From NCBI GenBank assembly GCA_023664705.1, contig JAMPFE010000009.1, positions 1 to 64,000 on the forward strand: DNA of 64,000 nucleotides. The letters run 5' to 3'. Source of the stretch: Lachnospiraceae bacterium. GTDB taxonomy: Bacteria > Bacillota > Clostridia > Oscillospirales > Ruminococcaceae. The notes beneath the pieces are model-generated. The model had not been told where the DNA came from. It saw nothing but the letters and a program-made list of their open reading frames with translations, and did not search any database. Both the position numbers and the translations under genes were made by a program. Below are positions 14,652 through 23,725 of this stretch, one piece after another (the stretch's first letter is position 1; each line of letters opens with the position of its first letter).

Positions 14652-16820
14652 TCATCTTCTTTTCGCACCGCCCTTGTTGGGGTCTCTCATGGAAAGCGAA
14701 ATCCTGCCGCGCTTAACGTCCACGTCAACGACCCACACCTTAACGACCTCTCCGACCTTGACGACCTCGAGCGGGTGCTTTACGTACCTTTCGGACATTC
14801 GGGAAATATGCACCAGCCCGTCCTCGTGAACGCCGATGTCGACGAACGCCCCGAAGTCGATAACGTTGCGGACGGTCCCCATAAGCTCCATGCCTGGCTT
14901 CAGGTCCTTTATCTCCATCACGTCGCCGCTGCGCATAAGGGGCGGCGGCAGCTCGTCGCGCGGGTCGCGCCCGGGCTTTTCGAGCTCCTTTACGATGTCG
15001 GAGAGCGTCGGCATACCCGCGCCCGTCTCCTCGGCTATCTTTTTCAAGCCGACGGACTTGACCTTCTCGCGCACCTTATCGGCTTTGCCGAGCTCGTCCG
15101 AGGTTATCCCGCAGCGCTCCAGCAGCGTTTCGGCAGCGCCGTAGGATTCGGGGTGTATGCCCGTGTTGTCGAGAGGATTTGCGCCGCCCGGCACGCGCAG
15201 AAATCCCGCGCACTGCTCGAAAGCCTTAGCGCCGAGCTTTTTGACCTTAAGCAGCTGCTTTCTGTCGGTAAACGCGCCGTTTTCCTCGCGGTAGGCGACG
15301 ATATTCTTCGCGACCGCGGAGTTTATCCCCGAGATGTACGACAGCAGCGAATACGACGCGGTGTTCAAATCGACGCCGACGGAGTTCACGCAGTCCTCGA
15401 CAACGCCCTTGAGAGCCTCGTCCATGCGTGCCTTGGGCATATCGTGCTGATACTGCCCCACGCCGATAGCCTTGGGGTCTATCTTGACAAGCTCCGCGAG
15501 CGGGTCCTGAAGCCTGCGCGCAATTGAGACTGCCGAGCGCAGCGAAACGTCGTACTCGGGGAACTCCTCGGCGGCGAGCTTTGAAGCCGAATACACGGAA
15601 GCTCCCGCCTCGGAAACGACCATATACGAGACCTTTTCGGGAATGGTTTTCAGCAGCTCGGCGGTGAACTGCTCGGTCTCGCGCGAAGCCGTGCCGTTGC
15701 CGATAGCGATAGTGGAGACGTGGTGCTTTTCGATGATGCTCTTGATAACGCGCTTGGCCGTCTCCAGCTCGCCCTTGGAGCGCGTCAGATAGACTATCGT
15801 CGTATCGAGCACCTTTCCCGTGCTGTCGACGACGGCGCACTTGCACCCGTGAGCGTACCCCGGGTCGAGCCCGAGCGTTACGGTGTCCTTGACGGGCGGC
15901 GCCATAATGAGCTGCCGCAGATTTGACGCGAACAGCTTGATAGCGCCCTCGTGAGCGTTCTCCGACAGCTCCGCGCGCACTTCCCTCTCGATTGACGGGA
16001 AGATGAGCCGCTTGTAGCCGTCCTCGCAGGCGGCGCGGACGTATTCGGCGCACTTGCTGTTGTTCTTGACGTATTCGTAGGTGCAGGCGCCCTCGCCGAC
16101 GCCCTCGGGAACCTCTATCGCGACCTTGAGCTGCTCCTCTTTCTCTCCCCTGTCGAGCGCGAGAATACGGTGCCCCGCGATTTTGCCAACGGGCTCGGAA
16201 TATTCAAAATAGTTCTTGTAGACCTCGTTTGCGTCCTCGGCAGCCGCCTTGGAGCTGATAACGCCCTCCTTGAAGAACGTCTCGCGCAGGCGCTTGCGGA
16301 GCTCCGCGTTGTCGGAAACGTCCTCGGCGATGATGTCCATAGCGCCCTGCAGAGCCTCCTCGGCGGTCGCCACGCCCTTTTCCCCGTCAACGTAAGCCGC
16401 AGCCTCGGCAGCGGGGTCGGTTTTCTTGTCCTGCGCCAGAAGCAGCTCGGCAAGCGGCTCCAAACCCTTTTCGCGCGCCACGGAAGCGCGCGTCTTGCGC
16501 TTGGGCTTGAACGGGCGGTAGATGTCCTCGACCTCGACGAGGGTCATCGCAGCCTCGATAGCCTTGGCTATCTCGTCCGTCATCTTCTCCTGCTCGGTGA
16601 TTGAAGAAGTTATTTCTTCCTTGCGCTTTTCGAGACTGCGCAGATAAGTAAGCCTGTCCGAGAGCTCGCGCAGCACGGTATCGTCCAGCGAGCCTGTTTG
16701 TTCCTTTCGGTAGCGCGCTATGAACGGGATAGTCTTATCGTCGTCGATAAGCGCGATAGTATTGTCGACCTGCTCCTTGCGGAGCTTGAATTCATCTGCC
16801 AAAATTCGGTTAATGTCCAT
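14652..16820 (-). CDS. tex: Tex-family S1 RNA-binding protein
   Basis: Cytoplasmic nucleic-acid-binding protein linked to transcription and RNA turnover. The 722-residue protein shows the full Tex layout: N-terminal helical domain, YqgF/RuvC-like fold beginning LGLDPGYAHGCKCAVVD (about 316), helix-hairpin-helix region (about 460-560, with IDPKAIGVGQYQHDM), and a C-terminal S1 domain (about 640-710: GTVRNVIDFGAFVDIG ... DGLVHIS). The S1 domain is complete. A monocistronic gene with promoter at 16853-16881 and convergent with trpB. Confidence 0.93.
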   Translation of the reverse strand: MDINRILADEFKLRKEQVDNTIALIDDDKTIPFIARYRKEQTGSLDDTVLRELSDRLTYLRSLEKRKEEITSSITEQEKMTDEIAKAIEAAMTLVEVEDIYRPFKPKRKTRASVAREKGLEPLAELLLAQDKKTDPAAEAAAYVDGEKGVATAEEALQGAMDIIAEDVSDNAELRKRLRETFFKEGVISSKAAAEDANEVYKNYFEYSEPVGKIAGHRILALDRGEKEEQLKVAIEVPEGVGEGACTYEYVKNNSKCAEYVRAACEDGYKRLIFPSIEREVRAELSENAHEGAIKLFASNLRQLIMAPPVKDTVTLGLDPGYAHGCKCAVVDSTGKVLDTTIVYLTRSKGELETAKRVIKSIIEKHHVSTIAIGNGTASRETEQFTAELLKTIPEKVSYMVVSEAGASVYSASKLAAEEFPEYDVSLRSAVSIARRLQDPLAELVKIDPKAIGVGQYQHDMPKARMDEALKGVVEDCVNSVGVDLNTASYSLLSYISGINSAVAKNIVAYREENGAFTDRKQLLKVKKLGAKAFEQCAGFLRVPGGANPLDNTGIHPESYGAAETLLERCGITSDELGKADKVREKVKSVGLKKIAEETGAGMPTLSDIVKELEKPGRDPRDELPPPLMRSGDVMEIKDLKPGMELMGTVRNVIDFGAFVDIGVHEDGLVHISRMSERYVKHPLEVVKVGEVVKVWVVDVDVKRGRISLSMRDPNKGGAKRR

Positions 16821-16852
16821 TTTACTCTCCTATAATAAAGTGTTGCGTTAAT

Positions 16853-16881
16853 ATTATAGCATAATTTTCCGAAAATTTCAA
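16853..16881 (-). promoter_or_regulatory. Promoter of tex
   Basis: Minus strand: -35 TTGAAA (16876-16881), 17 bp spacer, extended -10 TGC-TATAAT (16853-16858). Confidence 0.7.
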
Positions 16882-16890
16882 GCCGCGTAC

Positions 16891-16919
16891 TTGCGTTTTT
16901 TGACGAAGTATGCTATAAT
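16891..16919 (+). promoter_or_regulatory. Promoter of the formate channel/deformylase operon
   Basis: -35 TTGCGT (16891-16896), 17 bp spacer, extended -10 TGC-TATAAT (16914-16919), reading into the gene at 16968. Confidence 0.65.
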
Positions 16920-16967
16920 TAAGGTATCACCACAAGCTTTAATATTCATTCAAGAAAGGAAATCACC

Positions 16968-17360
16968 ATGAAAAAGAGCATAAAAAGAACCGTAACCGTT
17001 ATTCTTATCGTGATCGCGTCGCTGTTGGTCATTGCGGCCGCGGGTATCGGCATATTGGCGGCGAACAGATTGACTCCCGCCGTCGGAACGTATATAGCGG
17101 CAAACGGCGGAACCGACATGATATTTACAGACAACAGTCCGTGCATTATGTCGAACCGCACGGGCAATGAAAACGTTTTCGGCGGCTTGCAGACGGGCGA
17201 TAAGATATTGATAGTGACCACCACGGATCGGATCCTGCCCTATCCGGGTCAAGTGGATTGTTATTTTTGCTTGAGATTAGGCGGCGGCAGTCTGACCGAC
17301 GTTCCCGAAAATCATTTGGAGCAGCTTCGGGATATGGGCTGGCTCCCGTCAACGAATTAA
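16968..17360 (+). CDS. Small membrane-anchored protein of unknown function
   Basis: 130 residues. A basic start (KKSIKR) and a hydrophobic helix at about 8-32 form a signal anchor or uncleaved signal peptide; the remaining ~95 residues would be outside the cell. The outside part holds TYIAANGGTDMIFTD and three cysteines (in SPCIMS, VDCYF and FCLRL), which might form a disulfide. No family recognised. It starts the operon with the formate channel (9 bp gap) and deformylase; AAAGGAAATCACC precedes the ATG. Confidence 0.75.
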   Translation: MKKSIKRTVTVILIVIASLLVIAAAGIGILAANRLTPAVGTYIAANGGTDMIFTDNSPCIMSNRTGNENVFGGLQTGDKILIVTTTDRILPYPGQVDCYFCLRLGGGSLTDVPENHLEQLRDMGWLPSTN

Positions 17361-17369
17361 GAGGTACCG

Positions 17370-18029
17370 ATGAACGCAACATTGAAACGAACGGTCTCGC
17401 AGCTCGCCAACGGCACGATAGGCGGCATGATGATAGGGATAGGCGGCTGCGTGAGCCTCTCCTGCGATAATAAGTACATAGGCGCGCTGCTGTTCTCGCT
17501 GGGCTTGTTCGCGATAGTGCAGTTCGGCTTCGGCTTGTACACGGGCAAGGTCGGGTATATCCCGCTGCGCAAGCCCGTGTATCTGCTCGAGTGCCTGTTC
17601 ACGCTTCTCGGCAACGCTCTGGGAACGTTCATAGACGCGTTTCTGCTGAAGCAGACGCGGATATACGCCGCTATCAGCGAAAAAGCGGCGGCGAGCGTGG
17701 ATGCCAAGCTCGCCGACGGTTATTTAAGCATGTTCGTTCTTGCGGTATTCTGCGGCTTGCTGATGTTTTTAGCGGTCGACAACGCGAGAATATCCCGAGC
17801 GGAAAACGGGCACATCGAAAAAACGGTCGGCGTGATGTTCTGCGTAATGGTGTTCATACTTTGCGGCTTCAACCATTGCATAGCGGATATGTTCTATCTG
17901 TTCCTGACGGGCAGGATAGCCGACGCGGGAGCATACCTGCCGCTGGTAATTCTCGGGAACAGCGTCGGAGGAATGCTGCTGCCGCTGCTGAAAATGCTGA
18001 CCGACAAGCCGTTTGAGAGGGAGAAGTAA
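17370..18029 (+). CDS. Formate/nitrite transporter family channel
   Basis: 219-residue membrane protein with about six hydrophobic segments. GFNHCIADMFYL (about 169-180) is the FNT signature, with the histidine that gates anion passage in FocA/NirC proteins, and LLECLFTLLGNALGT (about 71-85) is the first broken-helix region. It is somewhat shorter than E. coli FocA. The stop codon is followed after one base by the deformylase ATG, so the two are tightly coupled, and formate, the product of deformylation, is the natural substrate. Nitrite or hydrosulfide cannot be excluded by sequence. Confidence 0.85.
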   Translation: MNATLKRTVSQLANGTIGGMMIGIGGCVSLSCDNKYIGALLFSLGLFAIVQFGFGLYTGKVGYIPLRKPVYLLECLFTLLGNALGTFIDAFLLKQTRIYAAISEKAAASVDAKLADGYLSMFVLAVFCGLLMFLAVDNARISRAENGHIEKTVGVMFCVMVFILCGFNHCIADMFYLFLTGRIADAGAYLPLVILGNSVGGMLLPLLKMLTDKPFEREK

Positions 18030-18030
18030 A

Positions 18031-18444
18031 ATGGTAAGGGAGCTTGTTCACGACCCGATATTCTTAGCGCAAAAATCGGAAGCCGCCGACGAGAGCGACA
18101 TTCAAACCGCCCAAGACCTCCTGGACACGCTGACCGCTCACAAAGAGGAGTGCGTGGGAATGGCGGCGAATATGATAGGCGTTAAAAAGCGCGTCATAGC
18201 GTTCTATGACAACGGCAAGCCCGTCATAATGTTCAACCCCGAGATAATCGGCAAGTCCGAGCCGTACAAGGCTGCCGAGGGCTGCCTTTCGCTGCTCGGA
18301 GAGCCCCGCCCAACAACGCGCTATAAAAAGATAAAGGTACGCTTTCAAAACGAGAGCTTCCGAACGCGCATAAAGACGTTCACGGGCTTCACGGCGCAGA
18401 TAATCCAGCACGAAACGGACCACTGCAACGGCATATTGATTTGA
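18031..18444 (+). CDS. def: Peptide deformylase, divergent
   Basis: Removes the formyl group from nascent N-terminal methionine using a metal ion. The 137-residue protein has motif 2 EGCLS (83-87) with the metal cysteine, and motif 3 QHETDHCNG (126-134) with both metal histidines and the catalytic Glu. Motif 1 reads GMAANMIG instead of GLAAPQIG, so the oxyanion-stabilising Gln is Met. It is shorter than housekeeping forms, lacking a C-terminal extension. I chose ATG 18031 (GGGAGAAG site) over 18013, which overlaps the channel gene. It may be a second, specialised deformylase. Confidence 0.8.
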   Translation: MVRELVHDPIFLAQKSEAADESDIQTAQDLLDTLTAHKEECVGMAANMIGVKKRVIAFYDNGKPVIMFNPEIIGKSEPYKAAEGCLSLLGEPRPTTRYKKIKVRFQNESFRTRIKTFTGFTAQIIQHETDHCNGILI

Positions 18445-18446
18445 TG

Positions 18447-18478
18447 AAAACAGGCAGAGCGAAAGCCCTGCCTGTTTT
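18447..18478. terminator. Bidirectional terminator
   Basis: AAAACAGGCA pairs with TGCCTGTTTT, continuing inward to a GAAA tetraloop. It serves the deformylase operon on the plus strand (followed by TATTTT) and lies at the end of the histidine kinase gene on the minus strand. Confidence 0.8.
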
Positions 18479-19962
18479 TATTTTGCCTTATTGCTTTTAT
18501 CGGTAGTAAACCTCTTTGAATGAGCGGGCTTAGTCGGCTCAGCGGGCTTTTCGGAATACTCGGGAGCCTCAAACCAGAACGTGCTTCCCTTGCCCTCGCT
18601 GCTGTCGGCGCCGTAAGAGAAGCCGTGCTGCTCGAGGACGCTCTTGACAATGGAAAGCCCTATGCCGCTGCCCATTTTGGCGCGCTTGTGAGTTTTGTTG
18701 CGCTCGCTGACCTTGTAGTACCTGTCCCAGATATACGGCAGATTTTCCGCAGAGATGCCCTCTCCGTGGTCCTCGACCTCAAACCGCACCCTGCCGCCCT
18801 CTTTTCGGAGCAGCCTCACGATAACGGTATTGTCGTCGCCCGTATAGGTCACGGCATTGTTGATAAGATTGTAGACCACCTGCTCGAGCTTGGTGATGTC
18901 GGCGGTTATCATAATGCCGTCCTCCGCGCGCAGGTCGATGATGACGCCGTCGCTCTCCTTCATTATATCAAAGCGCGAGATAACTCCCGACAGCCTTGAC
19001 GAAAAGTCAAACGTTTCAAGGTGCATTTCGGTAACGCCCGCCTGCAGCTTGGAAAGGTCGAGAATGTCGGTTACGAGCGACGAGAGCCTGTCCGTCTCGT
19101 CGATTATGACTTTCAGATGCCGTTCGCGTTTTTCGGGATTATCGCCCGACAGGTCGCGTATCATCTCGGCATACGCCTTTATCATGGTAAGCGGCGTCCG
19201 CAGGTCGTGAGAGATATTCGCCATAAGCTCGCGCCGCAGGTCGTCGGATTTCGCTATCTCCTTGGAAGCCGAGGTGAGCGTTCCCGCAAGCTGCTTTATC
19301 TCGGCATAGTCGTACTTTGCGATATCCGCGTTGAACTTCCCCTGCGGCAGCTCCTTTGCCGAGTTGTTTATCCTGATGATAGGCTCGGATATTTTGTACG
19401 AAAACAGTGCCGACATAAAGATGGTCAGTATCATCATTATAATGCCGACGAAGAAAAATTGCCGCACGAAAATAACGACCGTCGTTCCGATAGGCTGAAT
19501 ATAGTTGCAGATGAAAACATACGCCTCTGGCTCGCTGTGATTTTTCCCGATGTAGCTGCCCATCATAAGGACGGTATTGTCAAGGCGCTCGTCGCGCAGG
19601 CGCTTGTAAACTATGCCCTTTTCGGACGCCGCGACCTCGTTTCCGAGGCTTTTCGTCAGCGCTCCGAGCGGCAGACCCGCATTTATCCTGTCCACGCTGT
19701 ACGAGGCGGCGTTCTGCGGAAAGTATATCTCGATATACATCTTCTTTTCGGCAGCCTGAGTGTTGATGACCTCCGCGATATTGTCCCCGTACCAGTTGCT
19801 GCGTATCTCCACAAGCGCCTCGCTTATCTCGTAGGTTTTCATCCACTCGTAGAAATTCGGGAACATCGCGATAAGAAAGATGTACGTAAACGTCAGCATC
19901 GCGAGCACGACTATCTCGAAGAGCGCCCATACGCGCACCTTAATACTGCGGAAAAAATTCAT
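18478..19962 (-). CDS. Sensor histidine kinase
   Basis: Membrane sensor that phosphorylates the adjacent response regulator. 494 residues: transmembrane helix at about 12-35, extracytoplasmic sensing region of about 125 residues, second helix at about 165-195, HAMP (about 190-245), HisKA with NISHDLRTPL near 250, and HATPase_c with NLINNAVTY (N box, about 370), DHGEGIS and GSGIGLSIVK (G boxes). The C-terminal tail is basic and Pro-rich. It starts three bases after the regulator stop, so they are co-transcribed. The signal sensed is unknown. Confidence 0.92.
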   Translation of the reverse strand: MNFFRSIKVRVWALFEIVVLAMLTFTYIFLIAMFPNFYEWMKTYEISEALVEIRSNWYGDNIAEVINTQAAEKKMYIEIYFPQNAASYSVDRINAGLPLGALTKSLGNEVAASEKGIVYKRLRDERLDNTVLMMGSYIGKNHSEPEAYVFICNYIQPIGTTVVIFVRQFFFVGIIMMILTIFMSALFSYKISEPIIRINNSAKELPQGKFNADIAKYDYAEIKQLAGTLTSASKEIAKSDDLRRELMANISHDLRTPLTMIKAYAEMIRDLSGDNPEKRERHLKVIIDETDRLSSLVTDILDLSKLQAGVTEMHLETFDFSSRLSGVISRFDIMKESDGVIIDLRAEDGIMITADITKLEQVVYNLINNAVTYTGDDNTVIVRLLRKEGGRVRFEVEDHGEGISAENLPYIWDRYYKVSERNKTHKRAKMGSGIGLSIVKSVLEQHGFSYGADSSEGKGSTFWFEAPEYSEKPAEPTKPAHSKRFTTDKSNKAK

Positions 19963-19965
19963 CGC

Positions 19966-20643
19966 TTAAGCCTCGAATTTATAGCCCAGCCCGCGCAGCG
20001 TAACTATATACTTGCGGTACGGACCCAGATTGTTGCGGAGCATTTTTATATGCGTGTCGATAGTGCGGTCGTCGCCGAAGAAATCGTAGCCCCAGACCTC
20101 CTCGAGGAGCTTGTTTCTCGTCAGCGCGATGTTCTTATTCCGCACCAGATAAAACAGCAGGTCGTACTCCTTCGGCGTAAGATTTGCCTTTTCCCCGTCG
20201 ATGAAAACGTCCCGCGAGGTAAAGTTTATCTCCAACCCCTCGAATTTCTCCACCTCGGACGGGTTGGCGGCGGCAGCCGCAGCGGTATTGCGCTTAACGA
20301 TAGCGTTGACCCTCGCCATGACCTCCTTCGGAGAGAACGGCTTTACAACGTAGTCGTCAATGCCTATCTCAAACCCGAACAGCTTATCGTACTCCTCGCC
20401 TCTCGCCGAGAGCATAAGCACGGGCGTCTGCTTGACCTTGCGTATCTCCTTGCACGCGGAATAGCCGTCCAGACGCGGCATCATAACGTCCATTATAATA
20501 ATATCGTAGTCCGTGTTTTTCGCCATTTCGACAGCCTGCATGCCGTCGCAGGCCTCGTCCACATCGTGCCCCTCAAACTCGGCATACTCTTTAAGCACCT
20601 CGCGGATGTTGTCCTCGTCGTCAACAACAAGAATTTTATACAC
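19966..20643 (-). CDS. OmpR/PhoB-family response regulator
   Basis: Receiver domain (about 1-118) with acidic pair DD at 8-9, phospho-acceptor Asp near 52 in IIIMDVMMP and Lys near 101 in VVKPF, followed by a winged-helix DNA-binding domain (about 130-225: LTPKEYDLLFYLV, RTIDTHIKMLRNNLG, RGLGYKFEA). I place the start at GTG 20643 (VYKILVVDD) because GGGAGGGATAA lies just upstream; the ATG five codons earlier is itself part of that ribosome site. Output genes are unknown. Confidence 0.92.
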   Translation of the reverse strand: MYKILVVDDEDNIREVLKEYAEFEGHDVDEACDGMQAVEMAKNTDYDIIIMDVMMPRLDGYSACKEIRKVKQTPVLMLSARGEEYDKLFGFEIGIDDYVVKPFSPKEVMARVNAIVKRNTAAAAAANPSEVEKFEGLEINFTSRDVFIDGEKANLTPKEYDLLFYLVRNKNIALTRNKLLEEVWGYDFFGDDRTIDTHIKMLRNNLGPYRKYIVTLRGLGYKFEA

Positions 20644-20680
20644 GCTTATCCCTCCCATATATTTCCATATCCCCGACGTT

Positions 20681-20726
20681 TAAAAAACAGGCGTTCTTTT
20701 CATATCGGAATATGAGAAGAACGCCT
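20681..20726 (-). terminator. Long hairpin terminator upstream of the response regulator
   Basis: Bases 20689-20705 pair with 20710-20726 (17 bp, one T-G) around a 4-base loop; on the minus strand a T-run (20681-20688) follows. It ends the operon of 20848-21888, but only about 40 bases separate it from the regulator start, so it may act as an attenuator for the two-component genes as well. A second hairpin, 8 bp with a GAAA loop on the minus strand, lies at about 20753-20772. Confidence 0.8.
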
Positions 20727-20847
20727 ATCACAGTGAGGAAATTATGAACATTGCATACCGAATTTTCATTCGGCAATTAAATTATAATATACCAATATGA
20801 CAAAACGGTGAAAAGACGTTGAACATTATGTAAATCTATATGCTGCG

Positions 20848-21888
20848 TTATGTGAAAATGTTTACGACCTCACGCATTTTCACGTCAATGATATCGGGAA
20901 TACCCGTATCGTAAAACGAATATCCGCCCTCCTCCACACGCAGCTCCTCAACGACCTCCTCGGGAAGCTTTATCCCGAGCTTCACCGTCTTTTCCGAAAC
21001 GTCAAGCTTGAAGCTTCCTCCCGATTCCTCGGCAAAGCGCCTTATTATCGGGATACCGAAGCCGGGACGCTGATGCCCGAAGTCAAAACCCTCTTCCTTG
21101 TCGCCGACGAAAAGCGCACTGTCGTTTACAAGCTGCAAGTAAACAAAGTTTTTCCCTTCCTCGGTAAGTCTTACCAAAGAAAGCACGGGTACGCAGTCCC
21201 GCGGCGAATACAGCAGCGCGTTCTGCAAGGAGTTGACAAGCGCGTTTATAGTATGCCGTAAATCGGCTTTGATAAACAGCTGTTCATTGTCGTGTACGAG
21301 CTGAACGCATCTTCCGCACTCCGCCAATAACGTATTGCACTTGTTGACGATGCCCATCGTCAGCGTATCCGCGTCAATGATCGTTGGCGAGCATTGCGTA
21401 AACATAAGCGAATACTCAAAAACATTCTTAATAACGGAGCTGAGCTCGGAAATGCGGTCGTAAAACTTCACCTCGAAGCCCGAAACGTCCTCACCGTTCT
21501 CAATGCGGTCTCTCATCGCAAAAAGCGTTCTCCACAGTTTTGCGGTGTTATGCTCCAATGCGTTGAATATAGGCACTATATGTCCGTACACATCCGTTTT
21601 CTCAGCCATATTCACAAGAGCGCCCGCGCTGAACAACTCACAGAAAAACAAATCGCCGTCTATAGGACATATTCTCGCGCAATATGCCGTACCGTCAAGA
21701 ATAAGCATCGTCCGAGTTTCCTCTAACAATGGAAACAGCAAATCGACTTTATCCGCAATCGATGTTCCGACAGGCACAAGCACGGGGCGGTTGCTGAGCA
21801 GACAATCAAGAGCGCCGTCGAGAATGACCGCGGGGTTGTTCAATCGCTTTAAAACGGCATTTAACGCTTTTTTACGTTCACTGTCCAA
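20848..21888 (-). CDS. Orphan HATPase-domain protein
   Basis: 346 residues without membrane segments. The C-terminal part looks like a histidine-kinase ATPase fold: HTINALVNSLQNALLYSP as N box (about 210), and RPGFGIPIIRRFAEESGGSFKL (about 272) as the G2 box and following helix. A phosphorylatable HisKA motif is not evident, and the N-terminal ~130 residues resemble a PAS-like sensor. It may bind a partner rather than phosphorylate it. It is last in the tyrA-membrane protein-pepF operon, 11 bp after pepF starts... in transcription order, directly after pepF, ahead of a strong terminator. Confidence 0.6.
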   Translation of the reverse strand: MDSERKKALNAVLKRLNNPAVILDGALDCLLSNRPVLVPVGTSIADKVDLLFPLLEETRTMLILDGTAYCARICPIDGDLFFCELFSAGALVNMAEKTDVYGHIVPIFNALEHNTAKLWRTLFAMRDRIENGEDVSGFEVKFYDRISELSSVIKNVFEYSLMFTQCSPTIIDADTLTMGIVNKCNTLLAECGRCVQLVHDNEQLFIKADLRHTINALVNSLQNALLYSPRDCVPVLSLVRLTEEGKNFVYLQLVNDSALFVGDKEEGFDFGHQRPGFGIPIIRRFAEESGGSFKLDVSEKTVKLGIKLPEEVVEELRVEEGGYSFYDTGIPDIIDVKMREVVNIFT

Positions 21889-21899
21889 AGCGCACCTCC

Positions 21900-23696
21900 T
21901 CAGGCAAGCAGTTCTTCCATTTCATCGAGCAGCGATGAAAACAGCTTCAGCGCGTCTTCGACCGCCTTTTTGGAGGTCATATCAACGCCCGCGCCCTTAA
22001 GCAGCGAAATCGGGTCTTTGGAGCAGCCTCCGCTCAAAAAGCCGATATAGTCCTTAACGGCGGACTCTCCCTCGTTGAGGATGCGCTGCGACAGCGCGAT
22101 AGCCGCCGAGAACCCCGTAGCATACTGGTAAACGTAATAGTTGTAATAAAAATGCGGTATCCTCGCCCACTCCATATCAAGCTCGGGGTCAACGACAAGC
22201 TCCCCACCGTAGTAGTCGACATTCAGCTTATGATACATCTCACAAAGGCTTTCCGCAGTAAGACTCTCGCCGTTTTCGACCTTCTCGTTTATCATCAGCT
22301 CAAACTCCGCGAACATCGTCTGCCGATAAAGCGTCGTTCTGAACTGCTCCAGAAAGTAGTTCACAAGAAACGCCCGACGCTTTTTGTCGTCGGTATTTTT
22401 CAGCAGATGCTGCATAAGCAGGCTCTCGTTGCAGGTGGAGGCGACCTCGGCAACAAATATCACATAGTCGGCATACGCCGTCGGCTGATGCTTATTTGAC
22501 AGATACGAGTGAATGGCGTGTCCCATTTCGTGCGCCAGCGTAAATTCCCAATTGAGCGTGTTCTTGTAGTTCAGCAGCACGAACGGGTGAACCTTAGCCC
22601 CCGCGGAATATGCTCCGCTGCGCTTGCCCTCGTTCTCGCAAACGTCTATCCAGCGCTTTTCGATGCCCTCTCTGAATATCGCGCGGTATTCCTCGCCCAA
22701 GGGAGCAAGCGACTCATAGACCTCTTCTTTCGCCCGCTCAAAGGGAACCTTGTCCTCCACCCCGCCGACTATCGGCGTATATAAATCGTAAGCGTGCAGC
22801 TCGTCAACGCCGAGTGCCCTTTTGCGCAGCTTGACATAGCGGTGCATAAGCCCCATATTCTCGTGAACAGCCTCGATAAGGCGGCGGTAAACCGCGGTAT
22901 CGACCTCGTTCCCGTCAAGCGCTGCCTCGAGAGTGCTGCCGTAATTTCTCGCTCTCGCGCGGAAAACAAGCGTCTTGACCTGCGATGAAAGCATAGCCGC
23001 CGAGGTGTTTTTAAAGCTGCCGTAGGTGTGATACATCGCCTCAAACGCCGATTTGCGGAGCGCCCTGTCGGGGCTCTGCATAAGCGGAACATAGCTCTCG
23101 TGAGTTATCTGATGCGCGTTTCCGCCGCTGTCAACGGCGTCGGGGAATTTCAAGTCGGCGTCGTTGAACATCGAGAAAATCGTATCGGGAGCGCCCTGCA
23201 TCTCGCCCGTAAGCGCCATTATCCGCTCCTCCGCCTCCGAGAGGATATGCCCGCGCTGCCTGCGGATACGCTCCAGCGAACGGCGGTAAAGCTCCAGTTC
23301 GGGACAAGCCTTAAAGAAGCTCTCCATTGCGCCGTCGGATATCGAAAGTATCTCGGGAGTAACGAACGCCGCCGCGCCCGCGATCTGTACGTACAGCATC
23401 TCCAAGCGGTTGGTCATATCCTGATACTTCGCGACGCGCGTGTCCTCGTCGCTCCTGCGCTGAGCGTAGTTTATCAGGCTGTCGAAAACTATCGTCAGCT
23501 CGTCGTCCATCTTAAAATATTCAAGCAGCTTATCCGCGGAGGTACTCAGCTCTCCCTTATAAGACCCGATTTTTTCCGCGTAACCCGCCGCCCTTTTGAA
23601 ATCGGCTTCCCAAGCCCCGTCAGTGGCGTAAATATCCTCGATAGCCCATTTGTTCTCCGCGGAAACGTCCGCGCGCTGTGGTATTCTTTCCGGCAT
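21900..23696 (-). CDS. pepF: Oligoendopeptidase F
   Basis: M3B-family zinc metallopeptidase that degrades oligopeptides in the cytoplasm. 598 residues, the usual length. The zinc site is LAHEMGHAIHSYLS (about 385-398), HExxH, with the third ligand Glu about 25 residues later in VAEVASTCNE. The C-terminal half has the conserved FSAAIALSQRIL region. It lies between a membrane protein gene (29 bp gap) and the orphan HATPase gene (11 bp gap), all on the minus strand. Confidence 0.93.
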   Translation of the reverse strand: MPERIPQRADVSAENKWAIEDIYATDGAWEADFKRAAGYAEKIGSYKGELSTSADKLLEYFKMDDELTIVFDSLINYAQRRSDEDTRVAKYQDMTNRLEMLYVQIAGAAAFVTPEILSISDGAMESFFKACPELELYRRSLERIRRQRGHILSEAEERIMALTGEMQGAPDTIFSMFNDADLKFPDAVDSGGNAHQITHESYVPLMQSPDRALRKSAFEAMYHTYGSFKNTSAAMLSSQVKTLVFRARARNYGSTLEAALDGNEVDTAVYRRLIEAVHENMGLMHRYVKLRKRALGVDELHAYDLYTPIVGGVEDKVPFERAKEEVYESLAPLGEEYRAIFREGIEKRWIDVCENEGKRSGAYSAGAKVHPFVLLNYKNTLNWEFTLAHEMGHAIHSYLSNKHQPTAYADYVIFVAEVASTCNESLLMQHLLKNTDDKKRRAFLVNYFLEQFRTTLYRQTMFAEFELMINEKVENGESLTAESLCEMYHKLNVDYYGGELVVDPELDMEWARIPHFYYNYYVYQYATGFSAAIALSQRILNEGESAVKDYIGFLSGGCSKDPISLLKGAGVDMTSKKAVEDALKLFSSLLDEMEELLA

Positions 23697-23725
23697 AAAT
23701 TATCTCCCGTTCCGTTAAATTTTTG

